The position numbers and the translations under genes were made by a program. From Vagococcus humatus (GTDB lineage Bacteria > Bacillota > Bacilli > Lactobacillales > Vagococcaceae), in the NCBI RefSeq assembly GCF_003950325.1, contig NZ_PXZH01000008.1:20011-84010 (forward strand): 64,000 nucleotides of DNA, given 5' to 3'. Each line of letters begins with the position of its first letter. The first letter of the stretch is position 1. Below, in pieces: positions 28,784-38,376 of this stretch. The notes beneath the pieces are model-generated. The model saw nothing but the letters and a program-made list of their open reading frames with translations. It was not told the origin of the DNA and ran no database searches.

Positions 28784-28801
28784 TTGGCATGATAGTTGCA
28801 T
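28784..28801 (+). promoter_or_regulatory. Sigma-54 (-24/-12) promoter
   Basis: TTGGCATGATAGTTGCAT carries the GG of the -24 element and the GC of the -12 element at the required spacing (consensus TGGCAC-N5-TTGC). It lies 58 bases before the alcohol dehydrogenase ATG and next to a divergent sigma-54 activator gene. No good sigma-A promoter is seen in the same gap. Confidence 0.85.
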
Positions 28802-28858
28802 ATAGTAAAGTGTCAAAGAGTTTTATTAAAAGATTTAAAACAGGAGGGAAAAAAGCTC

Positions 28859-30019
28859 ATGAATATTTTTGAAATGCCTCAAAAATTAGTGTACGGCAAA
28901 GATGCTTTAAAAAACTTAGGTGATTGCGCTAAACAACATGGGGATAAGGTATTAATTGTTAGTGATCAAGTCATGGAAAAACTAGGCTATTTAGATACTA
29001 TTACCAAGAATTTAGAACAAGCTGGGTTACAAACTGTTTCTTATTTAGGTGCTAATACTGAACCAAGTGATATTTATGTGGATGAAGCTTTAACTTTATT
29101 TAATGATAATCAATGTGAAGTGATTGTGACTGTTGGTGGAGGTAGTTGTATTGATACTGCTAAAGCTGTAGCAGTTGTCGCAACCAATGGGGGTTACATT
29201 GGAGACTACATGAAGGATAAAATTGCTACGAAAGCACCAGTTCCTTTAATTGCCATTCCAACTACTGCCGGAACAGGTTCTGAAGTAACCGACGTCACAG
29301 TTATTAATGATACTACTCATCACATTAAAATGATGATTAAACAATCTGCTTTTTTACCTAAAGTAGCGTTAGTTGATCCAGCTTTAACTCTTACAAGTCC
29401 TCAAAATGTAACCGCTGCAACTGGGTTAGATGCCTTATGTCATTCTATGGAATCTTACTTTTCTAGAAAAGCTCAACCGATGACTCAAACATTTTCTTTA
29501 GCAGCTATTGAAAAAATTATGAGCTATTTGGAACAAGCTTACCAAGATGGTAGTAATTTTGAAGCAAGAAATGCTATGTCCTTAGCTGCTACTCAAGCTG
29601 GTTTAGCTTTTTCTAATGCTTCTGTTACATTGATTCACGGCATGAGTCGACCAATTGGTTCTTTATTTCACGTGCCTCATGGTATTTCTAACGCGATGTT
29701 ATTGCCAGCTGTTTTAGACTATACAAGAGATGCTGCTATTGAACCTTTGTCAGAAATTCAACATCATTTACACCCAGAGGAAACAGGGACTTCTGCTGAA
29801 CTAGCTGATCGTTTTATTCAATCAGTTAAAGAACTTTGTCAAAAATTAGCTATTCCTAATCTTAAAGATTGGGGAATTGAAGAAAAAGCTTTTGAAGATG
29901 CGTTAGATAAAATGGCAGAAGATGCCTTAGCTAGTGGTAGTCCTAGTAATAACCCTAAAATTCCAACTCATGATGAAATTGTTGAGTTGTACCGTATTTG
30001 TTATACCTATAAATATTAA
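28859..30019 (+). CDS. Iron-containing alcohol dehydrogenase
   Basis: A group III (Fe-dependent) alcohol dehydrogenase of 386 residues. The NAD motif VGGGSCIDTAKAVA is near residue 97, and the metal-binding segments are TGLDALCHSMESY (about 190) and HGMSRPIGSLFHVPHG (about 260-275). The ATG at 28859 follows a clean AGGAGGG. It interconverts a primary alcohol and an aldehyde; the substrate is not fixed. The sigma-54 promoter and the adjoining CoA-acylating semialdehyde dehydrogenase suggest a two-step route from a hydroxy compound to an acyl-CoA, for example 3-hydroxypropionate to acetyl-CoA (inference). Confidence 0.88.
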   Translation: MNIFEMPQKLVYGKDALKNLGDCAKQHGDKVLIVSDQVMEKLGYLDTITKNLEQAGLQTVSYLGANTEPSDIYVDEALTLFNDNQCEVIVTVGGGSCIDTAKAVAVVATNGGYIGDYMKDKIATKAPVPLIAIPTTAGTGSEVTDVTVINDTTHHIKMMIKQSAFLPKVALVDPALTLTSPQNVTAATGLDALCHSMESYFSRKAQPMTQTFSLAAIEKIMSYLEQAYQDGSNFEARNAMSLAATQAGLAFSNASVTLIHGMSRPIGSLFHVPHGISNAMLLPAVLDYTRDAAIEPLSEIQHHLHPEETGTSAELADRFIQSVKELCQKLAIPNLKDWGIEEKAFEDALDKMAEDALASGSPSNNPKIPTHDEIVELYRICYTYKY

Positions 30020-30059
30020 GTGATCCAATAAATAAAAAGAAAAAATGGAGGAATTGAAC

Positions 30060-31520
30060 ATGGCAACAATTAAAACATTAAAAAATTATATAGGTGGTCA
30101 ATGGGTAGATAGCCATGCCACAGAATTTGAAGATATTATTAATCCAGCAACAGAAGAAGTGATTGCAAAAGTTCCTCTTTCACCACAAGAAGATGTGACT
30201 AAAGCTGTTAAAGTAGCCCAAGAAGCTTTTGAAATGTGGCAAAGAGTAAGTGTTCCAAAAAGAGGTCGCTATTTGTTTAAATTACAAAATATTTTAGTGG
30301 ATCATAAACAAGAGTTAGCAGAACTGATTACCCTTGAAAATGGTAAACCAGTAGCAGAAGCGTTAGGAGAAGTTCAACGGGGAATAGAAAATGTAGAAAA
30401 TGCAGCCAGTGTGACAAACTTAATGATGGGAGATACAGTATCAACTGCTGCCACAGATATTGAAGTAGCTAACTACCGCTATCCTATTGGCGTAATTGGT
30501 GGCATTACACCATTTAACTTCCCAATGATGGTTCCTTTCTGGATTTTTCCAATGGCTATTGCAACCGGCAATACAGTGGTGTTGAAACCTTCTGAAAAAA
30601 CACCTTTGCTTACAGAACGAGTGATGGATTTAATTGAAGAAGCAGGTATTCCTAACGGGGTAGTCAATGTAGTTAACGGAGGTCGGGATGTAGTAAATGC
30701 TTTATTAACAGATCCTCTTGTTAAAGGCATTACCTTCGTTGGATCAAAAAATGTTGGGGAATACGTTTACCGTACAGGAACTCAAAACTTAAAACGAGTA
30801 CAAGCTTTAACTGGGGCTAAAAACCATGTAATTGTTTTAAAAGATGCTAATCTTGATAAGGCAGTTGAAAATATTATTGGTGGAGCTTTCGGTTCTGCTG
30901 GTGAACGGTGTATGGCTGCTTCAGTCATTGTTTTAGAAGAGGCCATTGCTGATGAGTTCTTAGCTAAATTTAAACAAGCAGCGGAAGAATTAGTTATAGG
31001 TAATGGGTTAGAAGGTACTGTAACTTTGGGACCAGTTATTCGAAAAGACGCTCAAGAAAGAACCTTTGGCTATATTGAAAAAGGTATTCAAGAAGGAGCA
31101 GAGTTACTTTTAGATGGTCGTAAGAATTTACCTCAAACAGGTTATTTTGTAGGGCCAACTATTTTTGATCATGTAACCACTGATATGGCTATTTGGAAAG
31201 ACGAAATTTTTGCCCCTGTTGCTTCTATTGTTCGTGTGAAAGATGTAAAAGAAGCGGTAGCTTTAACTAATCAATCAGAATTTGCTAATGGCTCATGTAT
31301 TTTTACTAACAATGCTTCTGCTATTCGTTACTTTAGAGAACATGTGGATGCAGGTATGTTAGGCATTAACTTAGGTGTACCAGCTCCGATTGCTTGGTTT
31401 GCTTTTTCTGGATGGAAAAACTCTTTCTTTGGTGATTTACATGCAAACGGTAAAGATAGCGTTGAATTTTATACTCATCGAAAAGTTGTCACTGCACGTT
31501 ATGCAGAAACAGATATTTAA
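30060..31520 (+). CDS. CoA-acylating (methyl)malonate-semialdehyde dehydrogenase, MmsA/IolA type
   Basis: An aldehyde dehydrogenase of 486 residues, typical of MmsA/IolA. The opening [12 protein letters not shown], the [20 protein letters not shown] segment, and the catalytic Cys in [11 protein letters not shown] (about residue 284) are diagnostic; the general-base Glu of hydrolytic aldehyde dehydrogenases is replaced by the TGAKNH stretch. The family makes acetyl-CoA or propionyl-CoA plus CO2 from the semialdehyde. The ATG at 30060 follows GGAGG. It is 40 bases behind the alcohol dehydrogenase and shares its sigma-54 promoter. No other inositol or valine catabolic genes are visible. Confidence 0.88.
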   Translation: MATIKTLKNYIGGQWVDSHATEFEDIINPATEEVIAKVPLSPQEDVTKAVKVAQEAFEMWQRVSVPKRGRYLFKLQNILVDHKQELAELITLENGKPVAEALGEVQRGIENVENAASVTNLMMGDTVSTAATDIEVANYRYPIGVIGGITPFNFPMMVPFWIFPMAIATGNTVVLKPSEKTPLLTERVMDLIEEAGIPNGVVNVVNGGRDVVNALLTDPLVKGITFVGSKNVGEYVYRTGTQNLKRVQALTGAKNHVIVLKDANLDKAVENIIGGAFGSAGERCMAASVIVLEEAIADEFLAKFKQAAEELVIGNGLEGTVTLGPVIRKDAQERTFGYIEKGIQEGAELLLDGRKNLPQTGYFVGPTIFDHVTTDMAIWKDEIFAPVASIVRVKDVKEAVALTNQSEFANGSCIFTNNASAIRYFREHVDAGMLGINLGVPAPIAWFAFSGWKNSFFGDLHANGKDSVEFYTHRKVVTARYAETDI

Positions 31521-31571
31521 AGTACTGGGTTAGACTGATTTTCTAATAAAATAGCATATATTTTTAATATT

Positions 31572-31617
31572 AAAACACCTCTAAAACGTTATTCATTAAC
31601 ATTTTAGAGGTGTTTTT
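31572..31617. terminator. Bidirectional terminator between the dehydrogenase pair and the ABC exporter
   Basis: AAAACACCTCTAAAA pairs with TTTTAGAGGTGTTTT over 15 bases, with a T run. Confidence 0.87.
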
Positions 31618-33360
31618 TTAAGTATGTAAAAATTGGGCTTCATAAATATCTTTATAAGCACTGTTTTCTCGTTGGAGTAATTCTTGGTGAGTTCCGATTT
31701 CTAAAATATGCCCATGTTCCATTACAATAATTTTATCTGCTTCTTGAATGGTAGCTAAACGATGGGCAATGACAAAACTTGTTTTACCTGTCATAATTGC
31801 TGAAAAAGCCTCTTGAATCATTTTTTCAGTTAATGTATCCACTGAACTAGTGGCTTCATCTAAAATTAAAATAGGTGGACTAGCTAGCATTACACGAGCA
31901 ATCGTTAGTAATTGTTGTTGGCCTTCTGAAATACTAAGCCCTTGAGAACCAATTTGTGTCTCATAGCCTTCTGGTAATTTTTGGATAAAGGAATGAATTT
32001 TCGCCTCTTTGGCTGCTTGTATCATATCCTTCTCGCTAGCCTGAGGGTTTCCGTACAATAAGTTAGCCTTAATACTACCGTCAAATAGCCAAGTGTCTTG
32101 TAGCACCATTCCGAAAGCTTGACGGTAACTGTCTAGGGAATAATCGTAAATGGAAAGACCATCTAGTTTAATAGTTCCTTCATTAATAGGATAAAATCGC
32201 ATAAGTAGGTTAACAATAGTAGATTTTCCTGCGCCAGTTTTTCCTACAATAGCAATGGTTTCCCCTGGATTAGCTTGAAGAGAAAAGTTTTCTATTAAAG
32301 GTTGGTTGCTTTCATAGGCAAAATCTACTTGATCAAAAACAATGTGACCTTGAAGTGTTTCTTTATCTAAAGGTAGATAACCAGTATCTTTTTCAATCGG
32401 TTTATCTAGGATATAGAAAACACGATTTAAACCAGCTAAGGCTGTTTGGATTTGGGTGATAATACCTGATAGTTCGATAAACGGTTTTGAAAATTGACTC
32501 GCGTAAATAGTAAAACTAGAAATCATTCCGATAGTTACATTTCCTTTATTTAGTAAGAATAAATAGCCGCCTAATACTCCAATACTAATATAACCTAAGT
32601 GGTCAATAAATCTTGAAACAGGGTTAGTCAAAGAAGAGATGAATTGAGCTTTTTGTCCTTCTACAAAAAGCTGTTGGTTCAGCTTATCAAACCGTTCTTC
32701 TGATTTTTCTTCATATTGAAAAGTTTTAACAAGTCGTTGGTTTCCAACAATTTCAGAAATAAAGGAAGAAATATCTCCCACAATTTGTTGCTGGGCTTGG
32801 AATCTTTCCTGACTATTTTTAGCTACGAACCACATGACTAGAAACATACAACCTGTCATAATTAATACAGTAAAAGTTAAAGGAATATTTAAACGCAACA
32901 TAGAAAATAACGAAATAATGACAATCGTCATACCAGAAAACAAGTTTTGAAAAACAGCAACACTAGCTTCGGCTGTTACGTCTAAATCATTTGTTAATCG
33001 ACTAATTAAATCCCCTTTAGCACTTTGATCATAAAATTGAATAGATAATTGATTAAGATGAGTAAAGGTTTCTTTTCTAAGAGTAGCAACTGCTTTATAA
33101 GACATATTATTTCCTAACCGCTGAACAATCCATTGACTGATGACAGTAACTAATAAGGTAATCAATAAAATGGTTAGGATGGAGAATAGGTTTGAAAATT
33201 TCACTTGATGAGGGCCGATTAAAGTATCGATTGCTTTACCTGTATAGTAAGTAATGGTAACACTGGCAATTCCACCAATAATCCCTAAAATAAGAGCCGC
33301 GATCATTTCAATCGGATATTTCACTAGATAAGGTAGAAAACGTTGAATGGTTTGTTTCAT
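31618..33360 (-). CDS. Heterodimeric ABC exporter subunit, EfrB/LmrD-like
   Basis: An ABC half-exporter of 580 residues: six helices (about 1-310) and an ATPase with Walker A GKTGAGKST (about residue 373), Walker B ILILDEATSSVD with its catalytic Glu, and H-loop VIAHRLAT. The signature motif reads ISEGQQQ instead of LSGGQ. It overlaps the upstream subunit gene by four bases. Together they resemble the EfrAB/LmrCD/BmrCD multidrug exporters, in which one ATP site is degenerate. The substrate cannot be told. Confidence 0.87.
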   Translation of the reverse strand: MKQTIQRFLPYLVKYPIEMIAALILGIIGGIASVTITYYTGKAIDTLIGPHQVKFSNLFSILTILLITLLVTVISQWIVQRLGNNMSYKAVATLRKETFTHLNQLSIQFYDQSAKGDLISRLTNDLDVTAEASVAVFQNLFSGMTIVIISLFSMLRLNIPLTFTVLIMTGCMFLVMWFVAKNSQERFQAQQQIVGDISSFISEIVGNQRLVKTFQYEEKSEERFDKLNQQLFVEGQKAQFISSLTNPVSRFIDHLGYISIGVLGGYLFLLNKGNVTIGMISSFTIYASQFSKPFIELSGIITQIQTALAGLNRVFYILDKPIEKDTGYLPLDKETLQGHIVFDQVDFAYESNQPLIENFSLQANPGETIAIVGKTGAGKSTIVNLLMRFYPINEGTIKLDGLSIYDYSLDSYRQAFGMVLQDTWLFDGSIKANLLYGNPQASEKDMIQAAKEAKIHSFIQKLPEGYETQIGSQGLSISEGQQQLLTIARVMLASPPILILDEATSSVDTLTEKMIQEAFSAIMTGKTSFVIAHRLATIQEADKIIVMEHGHILEIGTHQELLQRENSAYKDIYEAQFLHT

Positions 33361-35096
33361 TTGTCTACCTCCTGAGTGTCAGTTTGTTGTGAGTCATAAA
33401 TATCTTGATAAACATTTGAGTGATCTAACAAATAAGAATGAGGGCCAAAACCTTCCATGTGGCCGTCATTTAAAACTAAAATATTTGCGGCATCTTTAAC
33501 GGAGCTAATTTTTTGAGAAATAATAATCAATCCTGTTTGGTTAAGTGAGCTTTGAAGAGATTTTCTTAAAGCTAAATCAGTTTGATAATCTAGAGCACTT
33601 AAAGAGTCATCTAAAATAAGTAGGGCAGGTTGTTGTATAATACTTCTGGCAATGGCTAACCGTTGTTTTTGTCCACCTGAAAAGTTTTTTCCTCCTTCAA
33701 CAAGTAGGGTATCTAATTGCTTAGGTAAGGAAGTAACAAACTCTTTGGCTTGAGCGATATCTAGGGCCTGCCAACATTCTTGGTCTGACGCATCTTTTTT
33801 GCCCCACTGCAAATTTTCTCGAATAGTTCCATGAAATAGTACACTTTTTTGTGGCACCATTCCGATTAACTGTCTTAATTGAGATAAGGGCCATTCTTTA
33901 ACTGGGTGTCCACCAATTAAAAGAGAGCCTGAAGAGATGTCATAAAAACGTGGGAGAAGTTGGACTAAGGTTGATTTTCCGCTACCTGTAGGTCCGATAA
34001 TTCCTAGTGTTTCCCCTGAATTTAAATAACCACTAACCTCGGTTAAAGCCATTCCATTAGCTTTAGGATAAGCAAAACTGACTTTGTCTAACAGAACAAG
34101 AGGTTGCTCTTTTTTGATAGTCAAGTGAGTTTGTTTATGTTCATCAACAATGCTAGGTTTAACAGCTAATACTTCTTGGATACGTGTACTAGAGGCACTG
34201 GCTTTCGTAAAAATAACGACTAAATTAGCTACAACAATCAGGGCTAAGACCATTTGAATAAAATAGTTAATTAACGCTAAAACTTGTCCTTGAGATAATG
34301 CCTCAATTTGAACTTCTTGTCCACCAACATATAATAAAACAATAATAGATGCATTTAAAATAAGAGTGGTGGCAGGGTTTAGCAAGGTAGAAAGATTGGT
34401 GACTCTTGTGTAGGCTTTGGCTAATTGATTACTTTCCTGGTTCATTCGGTTAATATCTCGGTTGGTTTGAGAGAAAGCTCGAATAACTCGAATACCTGAC
34501 AAATTTTCACTAATTAAAGTATTCATGTTGTCTACTTTTTGTTGAACAGAACGATAAAGTGGCACCGTTTTTTTCATAATGATGAACAAAATACTGGCAA
34601 AAATTGGCAAGGTGACTAAAAAAATCAGCCCCATTTTAGGTTGGATATAAAACGCCATAATAATTGAGCCGATGCTTAAAAAAGGTGCCCGAATCACTAA
34701 CCGAATTAACATGGCTAAAGCCAGTTGCACTTGATTAATATCGTTGGTCATTCGGGTAATCAAGGTACTAGTTCCAAATTGATCGATTTCTTCATGAGAA
34801 AAAGTATTAATTTTTTGTAGAAGTTTTTGCCGCAATTCTGTTCCGAAACCTTGTGAGGCAATGGAGGAATAGTATTGACAAATAATGACACAGATTAATC
34901 CTAAACTAGCCATCAGTAACATGATTTTTCCTGTATGGAAGACAACAGAAAGTTGTTGTTTTTTGATCCCTAAATCAATTAATCTTGCCATATAAAGAGG
35001 CAAGAGCAGCTCAAAGACTGCTTCTAAAAATTTAAAAATAGGGCCTAAAATAATTTGTTTTTTATAATTCTTCGCATATGGAAGTAATTTAAACAT
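33357..35096 (-). CDS. Heterodimeric ABC exporter subunit, EfrA/LmrC-like
   Basis: The first gene of the exporter pair, 579 residues. The ATPase has Walker A GPTGSGKST (about residue 371) and an intact signature FSGGQKQR, but Walker B reads LLILDDSLSALD with Asp in place of the catalytic Glu, and the H-loop is SQKISS with Gln in place of His. This subunit therefore carries the non-catalytic half-site, as in known asymmetric exporters. The reading frame is complete and the ATG follows AGGAGG. Confidence 0.87.
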   Translation of the reverse strand: MFKLLPYAKNYKKQIILGPIFKFLEAVFELLLPLYMARLIDLGIKKQQLSVVFHTGKIMLLMASLGLICVIICQYYSSIASQGFGTELRQKLLQKINTFSHEEIDQFGTSTLITRMTNDINQVQLALAMLIRLVIRAPFLSIGSIIMAFYIQPKMGLIFLVTLPIFASILFIIMKKTVPLYRSVQQKVDNMNTLISENLSGIRVIRAFSQTNRDINRMNQESNQLAKAYTRVTNLSTLLNPATTLILNASIIVLLYVGGQEVQIEALSQGQVLALINYFIQMVLALIVVANLVVIFTKASASSTRIQEVLAVKPSIVDEHKQTHLTIKKEQPLVLLDKVSFAYPKANGMALTEVSGYLNSGETLGIIGPTGSGKSTLVQLLPRFYDISSGSLLIGGHPVKEWPLSQLRQLIGMVPQKSVLFHGTIRENLQWGKKDASDQECWQALDIAQAKEFVTSLPKQLDTLLVEGGKNFSGGQKQRLAIARSIIQQPALLILDDSLSALDYQTDLALRKSLQSSLNQTGLIIISQKISSVKDAANILVLNDGHMEGFGPHSYLLDHSNVYQDIYDSQQTDTQEVDK

Positions 35097-35242
35097 AAAA
35101 AGCCTCCTAATTTATTCAGTTGTCATTATCATAAAATAATTGTGGGATTAATTCAAACAGGAATGTTGCTAGCAGGCTTACTTGGTTAAAACAGACAAGA
35201 AAAGTTAAGTTTGTTACAATAAAAATAAAAAGGAGAGATAGG

Positions 35243-36061
35243 ATGACAGAATATATTGCAGTGATTAATTTATTTTTCATATATGCCGTCATAGGTTGGT
35301 TATGGGAGACGTTTTATTGTTCTTTTAGAGCTAAAAAGTTTGTTTATCGGGGTTTTTTAATAGGTCCTTATTGTCCTGTATATGGCTTTGGTGTCTTAAG
35401 TGTTCTTTATTTGGTAGAGCCCTATCAAAATAATCTGTTTGTTTTATTTATTTTTTCCACTGTCCTTGTCACAGTGTTAGAATTTTTAACTAGTTATTTC
35501 CTAGAAAAATTATTTCATACTACTTGGTGGGATTATCATCATCTACCTTTTAATATTCAAGGGCGAGTGGCCTTACCTATTTCATTATTTTGGGGAGCAG
35601 GTTGTGTCTTGATTACTGAAGTCATTCATCCTAGAATTATGTCTTTAGAATCGGTTTTAGAAGCCAAGTTAGGTTGGTATTTACCTATCGCTATTGTATT
35701 AGTTATGGGAGCAGATACTATTTACACAGTGATAAATATGATATCTTTCCAAAAAGCTTTAAAGAAATGGTCACAAGCTTTAGAGGAAGGCAAAGCAGAG
35801 TTTTTAGCTAAAAAAGCAGAATTTAGTGAGGAATTAAAAGAAAAAAGTAGCAATTTAGCCAAAAATTCGAATAAAGAAAGACCTTTACTTATCGGACGTA
35901 ACTCAGAATTTATGCAAGTCATTCAAAAGAAAAAAGAGAGCCTGCCAAGCTTTAGTTTCAACCAAAGACGGGTGTTAAAAAGTTTTGAAGATTTGAAACA
36001 TTTAGAGGTTAATAATATGTCTGAATTACGTGAGTTATTAAAAGAAATATGGAAAAAATAA
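35243..36061 (+). CDS. Putative ABC_trans_CmpB-like membrane protein
   Basis: A 272-residue protein with five or six N-terminal helices (about residues 5-170) and a charged cytoplasmic tail. The segments FFIYAVIGWLWETFYCS and GFLIGPYCPVYGFG are the mark of the family annotated as putative ABC transporter permease (CmpB, PF06541). No ATPase partner is nearby; the adjacent ABC exporter is divergent and complete. The real function of the family is not settled. Confidence 0.75.
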   Translation: MTEYIAVINLFFIYAVIGWLWETFYCSFRAKKFVYRGFLIGPYCPVYGFGVLSVLYLVEPYQNNLFVLFIFSTVLVTVLEFLTSYFLEKLFHTTWWDYHHLPFNIQGRVALPISLFWGAGCVLITEVIHPRIMSLESVLEAKLGWYLPIAIVLVMGADTIYTVINMISFQKALKKWSQALEEGKAEFLAKKAEFSEELKEKSSNLAKNSNKERPLLIGRNSEFMQVIQKKKESLPSFSFNQRRVLKSFEDLKHLEVNNMSELRELLKEIWKK

Positions 36062-36438
36062 AAAAACTCATTTTTCGAACAGCTTGACTTTATTGGAAAT
36101 AGGGACTATGGTTATTGTATAAGCTTATATTATAGTGTGGTTCTCTTATATGTTGTAGGAAGAATTTCTATTGCATATAGGCAATCATGATGAGCAACTA
36201 AAAACCAACCTAGTTTTTAGTTAAGTGTTCTATAGAAAAATTGTCTCTTAATCGTTAAGTAAGGGAAAGACTTAGTCCATCACTTTCTTTCACATTTAAG
36301 AGGATTATCTATAACGTAAGTGAAGTTCTAGAAAGACATTGTTATTTAATAAATATAGCTAATTATTTTATCTATGTTTTTTAGATGTTTTTCAAATAGG
36401 AACTTATTTTAGGTAAAAATCTTAAGGAGGAATAGGAA
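36062..36438 (+). other. Gene-free 377-bp region, probably a structured rplY leader
   Basis: No reading frame longer than a few codons is seen. A possible promoter (TTGACT, 17 bases, TATGGT at 36084-36112) would give a leader of about 320 bases. It has a perfect hairpin AACTAAAAAC/GTTTTTAGTT (36196-36222) and a nested stem CTCTTAA ... TTAAGAG (36245-36303) enclosing AAGGGAAAG/CTTTCTTT. It does not match a riboswitch that I know. Confidence 0.5.
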
Positions 36439-37062
36439 ATGGCAACAGTATTAAAAGTAGAACGTCGTGCAGTAAGACCAAGATCAATTCGTAAACAATT
36501 AAGAACTGAAGGTCGCGTACCAGCGGTTATTTACGGAAATGACATTGAAAACACAACTATCTCTGTAAGTGGTTATGAATTATCTATGTCATTACGTGAA
36601 GGTGGTATTAATGGTGTGTACAGTCTAGAATTAGATGGTAAAAAAATTCCAACATTAATTCGTGACTACCAATTAGATACATTTAACCGTGATTGGGTAC
36701 ACGTTGAATTCTTAGCAGTTGATATGAGTGTTGAAACAGAAGTGGAAGCTGACATTATCTTGGTTGGTACTCCTGCAGGGGTTAAAGCAGGTGGTATTTT
36801 AACACAAAATGTTCATAGTGTTATCGTATCAGCAACACCAGACAAATTACCAGATGTTGTAGAAGTGAATGTAGAAGGTTTAGCAATTGGCGACTCATTT
36901 ACAATTGCTGATATTCCAGAAAATCCTGACTACAAGATTATTGCTGAAGACATGGGTGACCAAGTTGCAGCAGTTGAAGAACCAGAAATTCCATCTGAAC
37001 CAGAAGATGAAGATGCAGTAGCTGCTGAACCAGAAGTTATTGGTGAAAAAGAAGCAGAATAA
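36439..37062 (+). CDS. rplY: 50S ribosomal protein bL25 (Ctc/TL5 form)
   Basis: A 207-residue bL25 of the long Ctc/TL5 type: N-terminal 5S rRNA-binding domain (residues 1-95, with VPAVIYGNDIEN) and a beta-rich C-terminal domain ending in an acidic tail. It binds 5S rRNA in the central protuberance. In B. subtilis ctc is stress-induced and lies just before pth-mfd; here an accessory block of about 13 kb separates it from pth. The ribosome site is AAGGAGGAA. Confidence 0.94.
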   Translation: MATVLKVERRAVRPRSIRKQLRTEGRVPAVIYGNDIENTTISVSGYELSMSLREGGINGVYSLELDGKKIPTLIRDYQLDTFNRDWVHVEFLAVDMSVETEVEADIILVGTPAGVKAGGILTQNVHSVIVSATPDKLPDVVEVNVEGLAIGDSFTIADIPENPDYKIIAEDMGDQVAAVEEPEIPSEPEDEDAVAAEPEVIGEKEAE

Positions 37063-37088
37063 ATTGCTAATTTCAAATAAATTTAGTA

Positions 37089-37127
37089 TAAAAAGTTAGA
37101 GAGCATTTGTTCTCTAACTTTTTTTTA
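37089..37127 (+). terminator. Terminator of rplY
   Basis: AGTTAGAGA pairs with TCTCTAACT over GCATTTGT, with A5 before and T8 after. Confidence 0.87.
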
Positions 37128-37155
37128 TTGTGCTAAAAAGAAGGAGGTTAGCTAA

Positions 37156-38319
37156 GTGAAGTGGATGAAGTTTATTTTTGGCATTGTCTTTGTTTTAGTT
37201 GTCTATCTAGTTATTCAAGTTGGGTTAAAACAATCCATAACAGATAAGGAAAATCAGTCAACTTCTCTGTCCAGTGAAAGTAGCTTAGAAACAAAAACAT
37301 CGAAAAAAAAGCAAAAGGATCCTCTTGCTTCTTATTTAAGTCATTTGACATTAGAAGAAAAAGTAGGACAACTTTTTTTTGCTAGAGTACCTGAAGAACA
37401 TGCTTTAGAAGATATTAAAACCTATCATTTAGGGGGTTACTTACTTTTTTCAAGAGACACTGAAGGAGTAAGTCCTAAAGAATTAACTGAAACAATTAAA
37501 GAGTATCAAAGTGTTTCAACTGTTCCTTTATTAATTGGTTCAGATGAAGAAGGCGGTCTTGTTTCGCGGTTGATTTACGGAGATAATTTACTAGAGAAGC
37601 CATTCTTATCGCCTCAAGCTTTGTATCAACAAGGTGGGTTAGCTAGTATAAAAGAAGATACTAGACTAAAATCTCAGCAGTTGAAAAGTTATGGAATTCA
37701 TACTGCTTTAGCTCCTGTTGCAGATGTTTCAACTAATCCTAATGCTTTTATCTATGACCGAACAGTAGGCCTTGATGTTGAGGGGACTAAAGAGTATGTC
37801 AAGACTGTGGTAAAAGAAATGAAGCAGGAACAGTTGATTAGTGTGTTAAAACATTTCCCAGGTTACGGCAATAACTTAGATTCTCATACACAAGTGGTAC
37901 ATGATACACGTTCTTTAAAAGAATTAGAGACCCATGATATTCCTGTGTTTCAAGAAGGAATTCAGGCAGGAGCAGATAGTTTACTAGTGGCACATTTAAT
38001 TATCGATGCACTAGATAATCAACAACCTGCTTCTATCTCTCCTAAAGTAGTAGATTATATCAGACATACACTGAATTTTTCAGGAGTTATTATGACTGAT
38101 GACATGGATATGCAAGGATTATCTCAATTTGTTTCTCAAGAAGAAGCGGCTTATCAAGCGATTGTAGCTGGAATTGATTGGGTAATGAGCTCTAGCTACC
38201 AAATTCAAATTCCTACTATTATAGCAAAAGTTAAAGCAGGGGATATTTCTGAGCAACGGTTAGATGACTCTGTTAAACGTATTTTAATCATGAAGCAACA
38301 GGCTGGTTTATTACCTTAG
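37156..38319 (+). CDS. Membrane-anchored GH3 family glycosidase, NagZ-like
   Basis: A 387-residue protein with a GTG start behind AAGGAGG. One N-terminal transmembrane segment (about residues 5-23) and a Ser/Lys-rich linker lead into a GH3 barrel. The beta-N-acetylhexosaminidase pattern is clear: KHFPGYGNNLDSH (about residue 234), carrying the Asp-His pair used by NagZ enzymes, and MTDDMDMQG (about 314) with the nucleophile Asp. It probably trims GlcNAc from cell-wall fragments outside the membrane. There is no second GH3 domain, as usual for the single-domain NagZ type. Confidence 0.85.
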   Translation: MKWMKFIFGIVFVLVVYLVIQVGLKQSITDKENQSTSLSSESSLETKTSKKKQKDPLASYLSHLTLEEKVGQLFFARVPEEHALEDIKTYHLGGYLLFSRDTEGVSPKELTETIKEYQSVSTVPLLIGSDEEGGLVSRLIYGDNLLEKPFLSPQALYQQGGLASIKEDTRLKSQQLKSYGIHTALAPVADVSTNPNAFIYDRTVGLDVEGTKEYVKTVVKEMKQEQLISVLKHFPGYGNNLDSHTQVVHDTRSLKELETHDIPVFQEGIQAGADSLLVAHLIIDALDNQQPASISPKVVDYIRHTLNFSGVIMTDDMDMQGLSQFVSQEEAAYQAIVAGIDWVMSSSYQIQIPTIIAKVKAGDISEQRLDDSVKRILIMKQQAGLLP

Positions 38320-38321
38320 TC

Positions 38322-38369
38322 AAAAAAACAGCCTAGACTTTACAGGAAAGTAAAGTCTAGGCTGTTTAG
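38322..38369. terminator. Bidirectional terminator between the GH3 gene and the CoA-disulfide reductase
   Basis: AACAGCCTAGACTTTAC pairs with GTAAAGTCTAGGCTGTT (17 bp perfect) over AGGAAA, with an A7 run on the left. Confidence 0.9.
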
Positions 38370-38376
38370 TTTAGCT

